Below, piece after piece: positions 33,163-44,501 of a stretch of DNA of 64,000 nt. Position numbers and translations under genes: made by a program. The stretch is from Gambelia wislizenii (Eukaryota > Chordata > Lepidosauria > Squamata > Crotaphytidae). The notes beneath the pieces were generated by a model. That model did no database searches. It had not been told where the DNA came from and worked only from the letters and a program-made list of their open reading frames with translations. Numbering within the stretch: the stretch's first letter is position 1; each line of letters starts with the position of its first letter. The stretch lies in the NCBI GenBank assembly GCA_030847615.1, contig JAUMIR010000005.1:172574596-172638595 (forward strand), read 5' to 3'.

Positions 33163-33586
33163 CCTCTCCATTGATGCCCCCTTGTCATGGGAGAGAGGCT
33201 TGCATACCCTAATGATGTTTTGAGCTATGCTGGCGGTGGCACAATAGCCACCAGTAGGGTCTCCCATGCCAGACAGGTCAAAACCGAAGGGTCTGACAAA
33301 GAGCGTCAAAGGGCAGGATGGGCTCTCTAGCCTTATGGCAACCATCCTAGGAGAAGGCAGACTCTAATCCCAAACCCGGGCAGATGGTGCTCGTCCAACC
33401 CTGTAAGGTCAACTATCTAAGAGAAGGAAATGCTAATCAAACCTATGGCCCAAGGACCTCACTGCTACCATCCATGCTTGCAAGGGCAGCAGATGAACCT
33501 TTGGTTTAAAGGGTGAGGCCAGTTCTGTGCACGCTGCGCTCCACCAGAAAAATTCATTGCACAGGCTCGAAGGACAAATCTAATTC
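33163..33586 (+). repeat. 5' module, first monomer
   Basis: About 424 bp, sharing ccttgtcatgggagagaggc, caaaaccgaagggtctgaca, and ccagcagatgaacctttgg with the second monomer at 33587 and partly with 1812-2020. A short open frame on the minus strand runs through it in both monomers (33345 and 33829 ends), but no family is recognised. Confidence 0.8.
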
Positions 33587-33990
33587 CCTCTCCATTGATG
33601 CCCCCTTGTCATGGGAGAGAGGCTTGCCTACCCTAATGATGTTTTGAGCTATGCTGGCGGTGGCATAATAGCCACCGGTAGGGACTCTCATGCCAGACAG
33701 GTCAAAACCGAAGGGTCTGACAAAGAGCGTCAAAGGGCAGGATGGGCTCTCTAGCCTTATGGCAATCATCCAGGAAAACTCTAATCCCAAACCTGGGCAG
33801 ATGGGGCTCATCCAACCCTGTAAGGTCAACCATCTAAGAGAAGGAAACTCTAATCAAACCTACAACCCGAGGACCTCACTGCTACTGTCCATGCAAGGCC
33901 AGCAGATGAACCTTTGGTTTAAAGGGCGAGGCCAGTTCTATGCACGCTGCGCTCCACCAGAAAAATCCATTGCACAGGCTCAAAGGAACA
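33587..33990 (+). repeat. 5' module, second monomer
   Basis: Second tandem copy, slightly shorter because of small deletions (for example in tccatgcaaggcc compared with tccatgcttgcaagg). It is joined at about 33990 to the ORF2 tail. Confidence 0.8.
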
Positions 33991-34140
33991 TCACCCAAGA
34001 AGACCTTCTGCTGTGCTTTCTGCAACCAACTTGTTTATCTTGGATTGGCCTTTTTAGTCATCAGTGCGCTTGCAGTAAGCACAGGATGAGTCCTTCCTGA
34101 ATCTTTGTTTGCAAAGAAAAGCCAGAGAGACAGGATATGA

Positions 34141-34775
34141 TACAGCAAAAGTACTAATTCTCCAAAGATATAAGGATATTGCGATGTAATCCCAGATGGC
34201 TGAGATTAAATCCTGCCAATCTAATACTTTTTTTGTTTCCTTTATTCCACTGAATTTGCCACTTCCTCCACTATTTGGTTCATCTTCCAACCCTTAAAAT
34301 GAAGTTAACCCTTCTGCATGTTAGACTGAATGTCCTTCCATTGGCAATTCGAATGGGCAGATATAAAAATGTCCACATGAACGATAGAGTATAATTTATA
34401 TGTGTAACTTTGCTTCAATAGAATATTTAATTCATCTTCTGCTTGAATGCCCTATTTACAACAATCTCAGGAATAAGTATATTTTTCCTGTACTGAAGAT
34501 TTTAAAGGGGAATTCTTCCTCTGCGAAGATTTGTTTTCCATTGTCTGATACTGAGAAATGTGGCTTTTAGAACATCTTGTTGGGCCCTTACATTTACATG
34601 CCACAAAGTTTAAGTGGGGTATGGAAAGTGATTTATCAATTGTTGATTACTGTTGATTTACATCTATTATATGTAAATTGGCTTGATTATTTTATTTTTT
34701 TTTCTCTGATTTTTGAGCAATGGCTGGATGCTATGATGCAACAAAATTTTCTGGTTCTGGGCCTGGATTGATCAA
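34141..34775 (+). pseudogene. LINE ORF2 C-terminus, resumed after insertions
   Basis: After the composite insertion the larger LINE continues. A frame with VRLNVLPLAIRMGRYK (about 34310-34360), then a shifted LLECPIYNNLRNKYI-like stretch (about 34440-34490), corresponds to the C-terminal Cys/His region that closes ORF2 in this group. It ends in unrecognised AT-rich sequence, presumably the 3' untranslated region. Confidence 0.6.
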
Positions 34776-36920
34776 TAACCAGTTTAGTAGGACTTGCTGA
34801 TCTAAAAGGAATTTATTTCTGAGTTAACTAGTTATGTGGTAACATCCCCAGGTTCATTTACAATTGAATCACAGCCTGCAAGTGACATTGTGCACTCATT
34901 CCAGCTGAAGATTACCCCCCTTGAATGCCAATTTAGCCCATAATATTCATTGGTGCACATTCTTTCGGTGTCACAAGGATTGTACTGAAGGATAGGGAAG
35001 GCAAGTCCTGAAGCCATCAATGTATTGTAGTCACCGTATGATCAGCATTGATTGGTCTTGGCCTGATAATATATTTGGTGTCAGAGGACTTGGAACACAT
35101 GGAATAATGATATTCTGAACTGAAGGCTTTCTTTGGGAGTGTCTGGATCTTTGACTTGTCAGGCTTCACTCAGGACTGGTTTAAGGAATTTGGGTGGGGG
35201 GCTGCAATGCTTTATTTTGGGTCAATGTAACCTAACTCAATCTAAGCTATTCACAGTACAGGACATTCGGATTATTTCTAATAATGTTTTCGCAGGAGGA
35301 GGGTTACTACAGGGCCCCCACGATGATGAGGCCCCCTGCGGATGCTGACGCCGCTGGTGCCTTAAACTGGCCCTGGCTTCACTTTGGACCCTTGACGTGC
35401 TAAAAAGCCAGATCCACCAGGCTTAGCCTCTTAACTCCGGCTCTATCTTCTTGACCTGTCATTTCCTAAAATCTCTCTCTCTATCCATCTGAGACTCAGA
35501 GTGCTCTGCTGCAGTTCAGGACAGTGCTGTGCCTTTCATTACTGATTTTCTTCAAGTGTTGACTGGGTGAAAATCTCCCAAACCAATCAAAAAGCAGGAA
35601 ATAACCTGTGTCTGCAGCAAATACCTTAAGAAAGTGACCCAAGCCAGAGTCTACAGGTTGCAATCATTCATGATATGCATTGAATATTCAACAAACTGAA
35701 CATACAGAAAACTTTATAGAGAATAGATATTTGTTTTAAAAATGGGAAGAAGAGCTGTGAAATGCCAACATAAAGAGAGGTTTCTCTTTCATTCAGAGAA
35801 AAACAGCCTGCACAGTCATATTTCTCTCTTCTTTCTCTGTGAATACCAGTTGCAGAAAATTTCTTCCCAGCAGCCTAAATTTGCCTTCCAGGGACTCATG
35901 ATTACATGTCCTTTGAGGCCACAGATAAGCACCAATGCAATGGATCAACCCACAAATGTAAAAGAAAAGGAAAAAATGAGGAGGAGTTGAAAATTGGCAA
36001 CAAAAAGAAAGAAAAGATAGAAGGGAATAACTCATATGAAATTGCTCACAATGCAATTGATCTTACCTGATTTCACTGCTTACCTGGTATTTCACTTTGC
36101 TGCTCACTGAGTTGTGGATTATTTTCTACTCTGAATGGTGTAGTTAGTCACACAGCTACTTGTATTATTATGAACTGGAAGGCATTTATCTTTCAAGGAT
36201 ATGTTTTTTGTATTTTCCATAGCTATTTGGAATAACAGAACCATAATTCTTCTAAAAAGTACACCAGTGTCTTGCACAAGAGATGATACACTTTTAAAAA
36301 ATCTAATATTTTTGGAATGGGATTGCAAGTGTTGTGGGGGAGGGGGGTTGGCAGCCAAAGCCAAAGGGTAAGGTGAGTTCTCCATGAGCCAGTGTTCACT
36401 TAAAAGGGGGAGTTTTGTCCCTGAAATAAATGAAATGTTAGCAAATGATGTTGGAGTAGCCCTGAACAAATGGAAGCTGTTGATTTATAACAGCAAAGTG
36501 TGTATATAAACATAGCCCAGGCATTATTTTACAGGTAGCAAAGAAATAATAGCTTAACATGGTGGCGGTGGTGGTGGTGAAACAGAACTTTCAGGGTGTA
36601 GGGAGGAATATGTATATGGTGGCCTGTATTTGAGGTAATTTTCAGTGTAAAGATCAATGCATAAAAAATTAACTTTGAAAATACAAATAAATTATTATTC
36701 AAGTGCTGTTCTTTTAATAAAAGTGACCATGCTTAACAGCTGTATGGAGCTTTCAGGTGTTCAAAATGCTTCAGCTGTAGCTGTGATCCTTGCTAAAACT
36801 CTGTAGTGAAGTATTTATGTGTTACTGAGAATGGGAGACAAAAGGCTGAGAGAAACTTAAGGCCATATAATCAATCCAGAAGCAGGATCCCCAGCTTACT
36901 GGGGAGCAGAGACAAGCAGG
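34776..36920. other. Unannotated DNA
   Basis: No exon or repeat that I can name. A short region at 35300-35390 (ggccccctgcggatgc) is GC-rich and may be an old repeat. Confidence 0.45.
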
Positions 36921-36929
36921 ATGGATTGC

Positions 36930-37612
36930 CTTCTTCCTGGTGACTTGGTGTGGTGGTTTTAGTGAAGTGAAACTCATACAGGCTTCATTCAGGGTCCCTC
37001 AATGGTTGGCACATCAGATTGTTGATTGGTTTGCCTGGGGGTGGATTTTTGGTGTTAGACTGGAGAGAGGAAGCCACCTCTTGGTCTGGCCAAGGAACAT
37101 AAATCATCCCCCAGCTGCACTATAGCCTCAATCTAGTAGAAAACCTTTTCACCAACCTCTTGCCCTGCACTGTTGCTTGGATGGATGCTTATGTATTTTC
37201 ATTGTGGCTTTGTGTTTCTCATTACTGATTTTTGTTCTATCAGGCCTTTGGTCTGTTCAGTTAGCCACAACTTGGTTGGGCAGTTCAGCCTACAGGATGG
37301 ATCCCTGCAGGGAGGTTGGAGCCTACATGACTGTCTTCTCTAAGTTTGGGGATCCCCTTAAGGAATCTTAGGGTGAAGACTTATAAGGACATACCCAACT
37401 TGGGGGCTGTTAGACCTACCTTCATTCCCAGGTGGCAGGGGAACCATACCATGGTTTACATGCATTCAGGATTCCTAACCTTCCTCCCAGCAGACAGGTT
37501 GGGGAAGGTGGTTAACAGGTGAATTGCCTGATGCTTGGATATTTTCTTTTTGTCGTACCAATACCATTCTGCTGTAGCCAAATAAAATTATTTAACTTAG
37601 TGCTTTGGTCTT
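36930..37612 (+). other. LTR-like or retroelement-terminal segment
   Basis: Ends with gccaaataaaattatttaac near 37578-37600, like the ends of 4620-5420 and 10665-11905. It has caggtggcaggggaaccat, similar to caggtggcagggggatcat at 5200. No duplication or matching second copy is visible. Confidence 0.25.
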
Positions 37613-37682
37613 GGTGTAGGGTTGCAATACATCCTGGAACTCCAGGAAAATTCCAGATTAAAAGGAATAGAAATTGTACCAT

Positions 37683-37773
37683 CCAGCTGGGCTGCTTGAA
37701 GCAGCAGATCCTGGATTCCTCTGGAGCAGGAGTAATCCAGGATCTGCCTGCTGCGTTAAGCAGCCCAGCCCTA
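37683..37773. repeat. Imperfect palindrome
   Basis: cagctgggctgcttgaagca and agatcctggatt on the left pair with aatccaggatct and gttaagcagcccag on the right, with a loop of about 20 bases. It looks like a MITE end or foldback element. Confidence 0.55.
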
Positions 37774-37949
37774 TGGGCTGGCATAGCAAGGGAGGGAGGG
37801 CAGGGGGAAGTCCTCCCCAGGCAGCAGATTTTGGGGGGCAACACTCCCTCCTGCCTGACTCCCCTGCCTACCTGCTTCCTTCCCCATGCACCCACAGGCC
37901 CCTGCCCACTCCTTAACTCCGGTGAGTCTGGGCACCCTCTTCCTTCCCC

Positions 37950-38490
37950 CTTAAAGGTGCTCTGGGTGCTCTCCTCATGGTGGGGGAGAATAGGGAACCC
38001 TCCCCCATGGGTGCTCATGGGGGGGTGAAGAGGGTGGCCTCCTCCTTCCTCCTGTGGGTGTTCTGAGTGCCCTCTTCTTGAGAGGGAGAGAAGAGAGAGC
38101 CCTCTTCCTTCCCCCTGTGGGTGCCTTCCTCATGGGTGGAGAGAGAAGAGTGCACCCTCCTCCTTCTTCCTCCCATGGGTGCTCTGGGTGTTCTTCTCAC
38201 AGGAATGGGGTGAGAGAAAAGGACTCACTCCTCCTTCCCTCCTGTGGGTGTTCTGCGTGCCCTCCTCATGGGGTGGGGAGAGAAGAAGGATCTTTCCTTC
38301 TTCCCCCCTGTGGGTGTTCTCCTCATGGAGGGGGAAAGAAGAGGGGTCCCTCCTCCTTTCCCCCTGTGGGTGCTCTGGGGACCCTCTTCTTGAGGGGGAG
38401 AGAAGAGGACTCATTCATCCCCCTCTGTGGGTGCTTTGGGTGCTGTCCTCGTGGGGAGGAGAGAAGAGGGTGCTGTCCTCCCTCCCACAC
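37950..38490 (+). repeat. Minisatellite, about 62-bp unit
   Basis: At least seven imperfect units. Each has a cctgtgggtgctctggg-like start, then a ctcctcatgggg part and a gagagaagag part; anchors fall at about 38053, 38113, 38175, 38243, 38309, 38364 and 38426. Open frames on both strands are by-products of the repeat. Confidence 0.75.
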
Positions 38491-38667
38491 AAATGCTCTG
38501 TCCCAGTTTTGTGGCAGAGAATTATGGCACCCTGCCTTGGTGTCGTCTTCTCTCATACTCAGCTCCCTCCATTACAACTAGGGGTTATAAATAAGATACA
38601 AATAAGAGACTTCTTCATTATCTCTTTGCCCACCTTCCTAAACTAATCATATACACTTTTGCACAGA

Positions 38668-39027
38668 GGCAGGGCCAATGCTACCATTAGGCGACATCAG
38701 GCAATTGGATGGATCAGGTAGCAAATGCTGAGGGCAGCAGTGGCAACCCCCCCCAGCTGTTTCTCCTGAGTCCCTGACCATTTCTTTCTCAATCTGTCCT
38801 TCCCCCCTTAGGGTGTTAGAGTATCCTGGGGGGCCTCATGCAGCCCACAGGCTCCACTTCCCACATTCCCATGCTAAACTGATTTTTCCCCCTCGGGGTG
38901 GTAAAGGACTCTGTTTATTTGTCAGTGCTGAAGCGAGGTTCAATTGTCAATATAGGCAGCTTCTATAAATGGGAGAGAGGAAGGTACCATCTTGGGCCTT
39001 GCCTCAGAGAGCAAAGTATCTTGGGTT
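38668..39027. mobile_element. Possible hAT-like MITE remnant
   Basis: Begins cagggccaatgctaccatta and contains ttgcctcagagagcaaag near 39000, which resemble the two ends of a common hAT-type amniote repeat. Termini and duplication are not clear. Confidence 0.35.
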
Positions 39028-40080
39028 ATTCCTGCTCAAAAAAAAAAATGGTGGCAGTGGTGACATATTATAAATGGTGACATATGAGGTAAGGACCCAC
39101 AACACAGCACTCACCATGGTTCAGATTCCCTACTTAACTACTTTGACTTGGCCAGTGCTTAAATGTCCTCCTATGAAAGAGGCAGTTCCCAAACTGTGAT
39201 CCTCAAGGAGATGCATAATGCCGTTGTACCATTCATTTCCCACCCACAACCAAATAAAAATTGTTTTCTAATTTATTTCCAAATAATTACAAAAGACAGC
39301 ACAGCATCCTGGAGGGTTAACAAATGCTGGAGGCTACTCCGCTGCTTTTTGACAGTGGACGAAACAAACAGACAGAAAAATTATGCCAGGATTCTGACTG
39401 GAAACCTGAGGAAGCATCCTTGTGTGCCAGAACAAGAGAAGAGAAACAGAACAGAAGCTTGTGAATCCTGAGGAGATGGGAAATTATTTGGAGGCTCTTG
39501 TTATATAGTCTGCAGGCAGAGATATCTCACAGCCTCATCTGGAAGAGTATGAATGTTATGGGTCCACAATGCTGTACATGGCAGCACAGGGATATAAGAC
39601 ATCATCTGATGTTGTATCTAGCAACAGAGCAACCACAGTTGGTGGGGTGGGGGGAAAGAATGTACAATATTTAGTGTAGACAAAAGAACAGCTGCAACTG
39701 TGAAGATTTATTTGGCTGGAATAAGTTAACACTCTGGGATTTCACATTATTTTATAATACTTCCAGTGTTCCCAAGGTGGCGTCTCTAATATATATACAT
39801 AAATGTATATTATTATTACAATAAAAGGATTCTCAGTGTGCATGAGGATTAAGAATCTGTGTCTCAGTGCTTTATGCCCTGGCGCGGCTGGACTTCGGTA
39901 ATTCTTCAGGAGGGTTAATTAGGCACTTGGAACTAAATCTTGTCTTCAATAGATATAGCACTAAAGTATCTGCAGCATCTATGGAAATTAGGAGCATTGA
40001 TGGCTACTATATATTTCCTCCATTATCAAAGGCAATATGCTGTGCATCACTTGCTGGGAAATGCAAGAGTGAGGGGCATG
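39028..40080. other. Unannotated DNA
   Basis: No recognised feature. Confidence 0.45.
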
Positions 40081-40085
40081 CACTT

Positions 40086-40150
40086 GTTGGAGGCCTTCCT
40101 ATAGCCCAGTGTAAACACAATGCTGGGCTAAATAGGCCTTCAGTATGATC
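40086..40150 (+). repeat. LINE/SINE tail fragment
   Basis: gctgggctaaataggccttc followed by agtatgatccagcatagg matches a widespread amniote repeat tail of the CR1/SINE type. Family not certain. Confidence 0.45.
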
Positions 40151-41480
40151 CAGCATAGGAAGAATTGTGTTTTGTTGTTTTGGGACCTGGATTGGGCAGA
40201 ATTCCAATCCTTTCTGATTGGCTCTTGATACTTTAAGAATCCTGTGGTCTTGTAGATATTTCTAAACTGCAAGTCCCATCTACCCTAACAAACCTAACCA
40301 ATGGTGAAGAATGCTTGGAGTTGGTCCCACCATATCTGGAGGTCCACTTGAGCTTCATCTTTGCTAGAAGTAAAGAAGATGAAGCCAAGATTGGCTTTAC
40401 AGAAAGAACTCTTCATGCGCTACCATAATACAAGGAAGAAATTCCTGAACTCACTTGGATTAATATAATAGAAACTTTTGAAGTACAGGACCTCACCATA
40501 ACAGCCCCATAAGTGCAGTCCAGGAATGTAATCTCACCGAAGGAATGGTCTGAAATTCAGGCAGATAGGTGTGTCTGGATTGATAGATAATTAGATAGGA
40601 AGGCAAGCAGGCAGGCTGGTGGACAAAAGTGCAACCAGTCCACTCTCCCATGTTTCTGATCCATTATACCAGGGGTGTGGAAGGTGTTGCTTATGGGCCA
40701 CATACAGCTCTAACCTTTCGTTTGCAGTCCCCAAGTTTTCCCTTACCCACAAGAAACTTAATTCTGTGCCATCAAAATTTGGTGGCACACATTCTGCCCA
40801 TGTGGTTTGGCTTAATTGATGGCAAACCACACCACTTCACCCACAGAGGTAAGAAAATTCATTTGCCCACCTGCCCTTTGAAGGGGAAAAAAAGCTGAGA
40901 CTACCAGCAGCTAAAGAGAAGTGGCTGGCGTGTTGGGGATTTTAAATATGTTTATAGTGCTGTGGGGTTTTTTTCTCTTTGTCTTTGATTGAAAGATTTG
41001 TGACTCTGCTAAAAGTTACATAGCTTTAAAATACTTTAAAAAACCAATTGACAATCAGGACATATCAGGGGAGGCTTACTTGGACATACTAGTATTACAG
41101 GTTAGTCCTGTAATATGTGTGACTATGTGCAAAGGTATTTAAATTTCCTACAGATTTTGAGCAGGAACATGATTGGCTGACACTTGTCATTAGTGCTCTG
41201 CTAATGAAGCAATAAACAACAGTTGGAAGAACCTTCCCTGGTTTAAAGGGGAAGCGAAGGGATTTCCTATGGGGGTCCAGAATCCTGAGACAACTGTTAC
41301 TTTGGGGCAGTAAAATGTGGAATGAACTCAGAGAGACCGAGGGTTACATCTATGCCCAAGTCATGAAATGCAACCAATCTGATCTGAGGGATTTGACAGA
41401 TACTGAACTGGCAACCTGCTTTCTTAAAACCTCTGATCAGATCTTGGGATTATAAAAGGGAAGAATTTTTCCAATTAAAT
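40151..41480. other. Unannotated DNA
   Basis: Nothing clear. The text caggggtgtggaaggtgttg at 40671 looks like a hAT-type terminus, but I find no partner. Confidence 0.4.
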
Positions 41481-41489
41481 TTTTTGAAT

Positions 41490-42512
41490 GGAAGCCTTGC
41501 ACAAGTTTTTGTTTTGTTTTGTTTTTGGTAACCAAGAATTGTGTAAGCAAAGTTTACCCCATAAGATCATTACTTATACAGAAAGAAAGGGGGTTGATAT
41601 GCCTAAAGGGATTTAACAAAGGATTTATGATCATGTAATTTTATGGATTGGATTTCGTTATTGAGCTGAATGGATTTGAATTGAATTGAATTGAATGGGA
41701 TTGAATTTAGGAAGGAAAAAATACAGTAAAGTGGAGACCTTATCTTTCTGGAGTTGATAAGAATTACTGTAGTCAGACTATAAGGAGTTGAAGTCAAGCA
41801 ACAGCAGAAGCGTTGGTTTGGGGACTTTTAAAATGTGTGATTGCTAGACTGAAGGAAGGAAGGTGGAATTTTCTCAAAGATTTTTACAGGAACTGGTGAT
41901 ATAAATTTCTTTTTTGAAGAATCAGTAACATCCACACATGATGAACCAGTTGAAAGAAAACATAATGGAAGATCTGAGACAGGAGATTAGTGAACTTTAA
42001 AATCTGATGAAAGATCTGGGGGCAGGGGTTATCTAATTCGGGGCAAAGTGGAAATAATGGATTTTAACATGGAGATTATAAATCAAAAGGTGGAGAAGGA
42101 GGTGGTCAATTGAGAAATGATATGTATGAAAAATACTTACATGGAAGAGCAAGTCAAAGTTGATTTAGTGGAGGGATTAACCTGTGAAATGGAGGAGAAT
42201 AGGGAAGGAACAGCCAGTAAAAACCTTTTGATGGTTGAAAAGTGGGGTGAGGAGATGGAACACATGATCTCTCAGGATAACTACTTGCAATGGAATGAGA
42301 TGGTTGTAATAGCAAGATGTGCGAGAGATAATTTGATGGTTTAAGGGAAAGGGAAGATAATGATTTATCTGGCTGAGGAGAAAGGCTGGTGTAAAATTTA
42401 AATTTAAATTGAAAGGAGACTGGCTGAAGCAGGATTAAGAAATCTGGTTACAGGATAAAAGATACTGAGATTTGGATGCGGCTTTGGTTTTATTAGTATT
42501 ATTTAACTCCAA
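41490..42512 (+). pseudogene. Possible L1-type LINE 5' region and ORF1 remnant
   Basis: From 41940 a broken frame begins MNQLKENIMEDLRQEISEL, then continues through stops into the open 42117-42344 stretch, which is rich in Glu, Lys and Leu. That pattern suggests the coiled coil of an L1-type ORF1 preceded by its 5' leader. There is no conserved RNA-recognition motif to confirm it. Next to it lies an unrelated LINE tail. Confidence 0.35.
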
Positions 42513-42903
42513 AAAATACTACTCTACGGTGAACTCGCCACGGGTCAGCGTAAGAGGGGCGCTCCAAAAAAGCGATACAAAGACTCCCTGAAACAACATC
42601 TCAGGCTTGGCCAAATTGATCACCAACAGTGGTCCGCCCTGGCCTCACACCGGGAGGCATGGAGACGCACTATCCACAATGCTGCAGCCTTATTTGAGAA
42701 CTCACGACGAACAAGTCTTGAAGAGAAACGACAACGCAGAAAGAATCACAACCCAAAAACATCACCCAATGAGACCTTCTGCTGTGCTTTTTGCAACCGG
42801 ACTTGTTTATCTCGGATTGGCCTTTTTAGTCATCAGCGCGCTTGCAGAAAGCGCGGGATGAGTCCTTCCTGAATCTTCGTTTGCGAAGAAAAGCCAGAGA
42901 GAA
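42513..42903 (+). pseudogene. LINE ORF2 C-terminus and 3' tail, truncated copy
   Basis: Starts ccaaaaaatactactctacg, coding for the segment ILLYGELA and the following GAPKKRYKDSLKQ; continues through the C-terminal finger (CNRTCLSRIGLFSHQ, about 42795) and ends at gaagaaaagccagagaga. It is the same LINE family as 57676-58181 and the composite copies at 1812 and 33163. A 5'-truncated copy. Confidence 0.75.
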
Positions 42904-42907
42904 AATA

Positions 42908-43454
42908 GGACTTTATCAGATGCGGCAAAAAGTGTGTTATTACCATGCCATGTGAAAGCAAAGGGGTCCCACTTATCGCACAATTCCCCCCACATGCACT
43001 TACCCCCTTTCTTGTCAAAGGCTCCTCTAGTAATAAAGAGGAAGTGAATGGAGCTCTGTTTACTTCCTCTTTTGAAATTCAAAAATAAAAAACCAATCAA
43101 AAAGTTAAACAAAGCACACACACGCGCACACACATTAAAAAACCTCCATGTAAACCAGGGAGGATAAAAAAAAGTTCATCACTTACCTGGATGTCCTGAT
43201 CTGACCAGAAGTGTTCTGGGTGGTCTGGCCATTATTGAGGTAAGTATGAGATTTAAAGGGACAGAGGCTTTGCACACCGGCAATGCTGGCAAAAAAGTGG
43301 CAGGGAAATCTATTGATGGCTTAAGCCATCAATTAAAAGGTATGTGTTTGGGGCTCTTTTTAACCGCGAAAGGGCAACATCCTCTGATCCACATGCCCTT
43401 TTGCAGTTATGTGGTGTCATGATGACACCATATTTTCTGTGTCTGATAAAGTCC
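42908..43454. mobile_element. Harbinger-like MITE
   Basis: Termini ggactttatcagatgcgg and gtgtctgataaagtcc are inverted repeats. Flanks are ata (left) and tta (right), one mismatch from a 3-bp duplication. The interior shares ggcttaagccatcaat and ggcaatgctggcaaaaaag-like sequence with 58865-59353. No transposase. Confidence 0.75.
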
Positions 43455-43525
43455 TTATTGTGTTCATTGCATGTTCCAGCCACAAATAAGGCATCACTTT
43501 GAATTCATGGGACAACCCTTCAATA

Positions 43526-43982
43526 CAGAAGCACCCCCACATCCACGGGGGATTGGTTCCAGGGGTGCCCACAGAAGGCGAATTCCATTGATAATATGCC
43601 ATCCTAGTGGGGCATCGCAGGGGAAAGGGGGGGTGAGTATGCTCCTCCACCCCATTCCCCCTTCACCCCTGCCATGGCCCTGCCATGGCGGAGATTGCAG
43701 GGGCAAAGGGGGAAAGGGATGAGGCCAGGTACCTTCTCTGTCCCCTTCACCCATGGCCCTGCTGCAGAAGTGATCACAGGGAAAAAGGGGGAAGGGGACG
43801 AGGCCACTTTGCTTTTCTTCCGCCTTCACCCTTCACCCATGGCCCCACCATGGTGGCGATCGTGGGGGCAAAGGGGGAAGGGGATGAGGCCAGATCCCTC
43901 CTCCCCCTCCCTCCCCCCCCATCGCCAACTGAGGATAATTGAATCCATGGTTGGCAAATCAGCAGATACAGGGGTGCTATTG
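43526..43982. mobile_element. Tigger-like MITE with internal tandem array
   Basis: TA flanks (43524-43525, 43983-43984). Left end cagaagcacccccacatcc, right end gcagatacaggggtgctattg. The interior (about 43620-43910) contains about four imperfect ~75-80-bp units with gggcaaagggggaaggggatg and ccttcacccatggcc blocks. Confidence 0.8.
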
Positions 43983-43984
43983 TA

Positions 43985-44483
43985 ACTCTTCATTACCGCT
44001 GTTATACTACTGTTTTTGCGGTATTGAAGAGCATGAGAAAGCATATCCCACTGTAATTATGAGATTATAGCAGGAATGGACTGTTCTCTTTTGTGCCTCC
44101 CTGTTGCCAGTGAGAACACATCTGTTGACAATGGGAAAATGAGCCATGGGACTGTCTTTTAATGATCTGTCCCAGGTTGAGTTCTTTCTTTTTTTTTTTT
44201 TAAATACATTTTAAGGTTTGTTTAAGTGCTTATGTCTTTCTTAATTTTTTAAATTAATGGGTTTTGAGAGTCTTTCAGAAAAGTTGAATCTTTTTGCAAG
44301 ATCCGCCAAGATACTTGTGATCTTGTGGGAGATCACAAATAAGTAAACATTTTCTCTTCAGGCAGCATGTGTGGTCCACTACAAATCATAAGTACTGCAT
44401 TAATAAAAGGCGACATGATGACAAGTGTTACTGTGGTGTGAGTTTTAAACCCACAATTATGGTGATGTGCAAAAATTACTGTA
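43985..44483. other. Unannotated AT-rich DNA
   Basis: No recognised feature. Confidence 0.45.
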
Positions 44484-44501
44484 TCTATTGTCAGGCTCGT
44501 C

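Larger units (their letters stand above)
33163..34131 (+). mobile_element. Composite LINE derivative with two 5' modules and a 3' tail
   Basis: Flanked by an exact 9-bp duplication aggatatga (33154-33162 and 34132-34140). It begins cctctccattgatgcc, runs through a ~424-bp module to 33586, then restarts with the same sequence at 33587 and runs through a second module to about 33990. There it jumps to the last part of a LINE ORF2 (finger-coding region) and the common 3' tail ending gccagagagac. The ORF1, endonuclease and polymerase are all absent. Two tandem 5' modules recall promoter monomers of other LINEs. Confidence 0.8.
28220..34775 (+). mobile_element. Decayed LINE with nested insertions
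   Basis: A non-LTR retrotransposon with ORF1 (28640-29940), ORF2 endonuclease and reverse transcriptase (29987-32990) and a C-terminal finger (34150-34560). It is interrupted by a Penelope-terminal insertion (32299-32526) and, after 32990, by a CR1-like fragment and a composite LINE (33163-34131). I think it belongs to the Vingi/I-like group of lizard LINEs, but the clade is not certain. The 5' limit is set only by the end of the Ngaro element. Confidence 0.75.

Noticed and set aside
33590..33990. CRISPR-like array
   Set aside because: Two long tandem LINE modules, not short repeats with unique spacers, and the genome is eukaryotic.
37512..38018. Overlapping open frames on both strands (168-169 codons)
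   Set aside because: No homology, covers a palindrome and the start of a minisatellite.
40669..41100. hAT element starting caggggtgtggaa
   Set aside because: No second terminus or 8-bp duplication found; the resemblance is limited to one short end.
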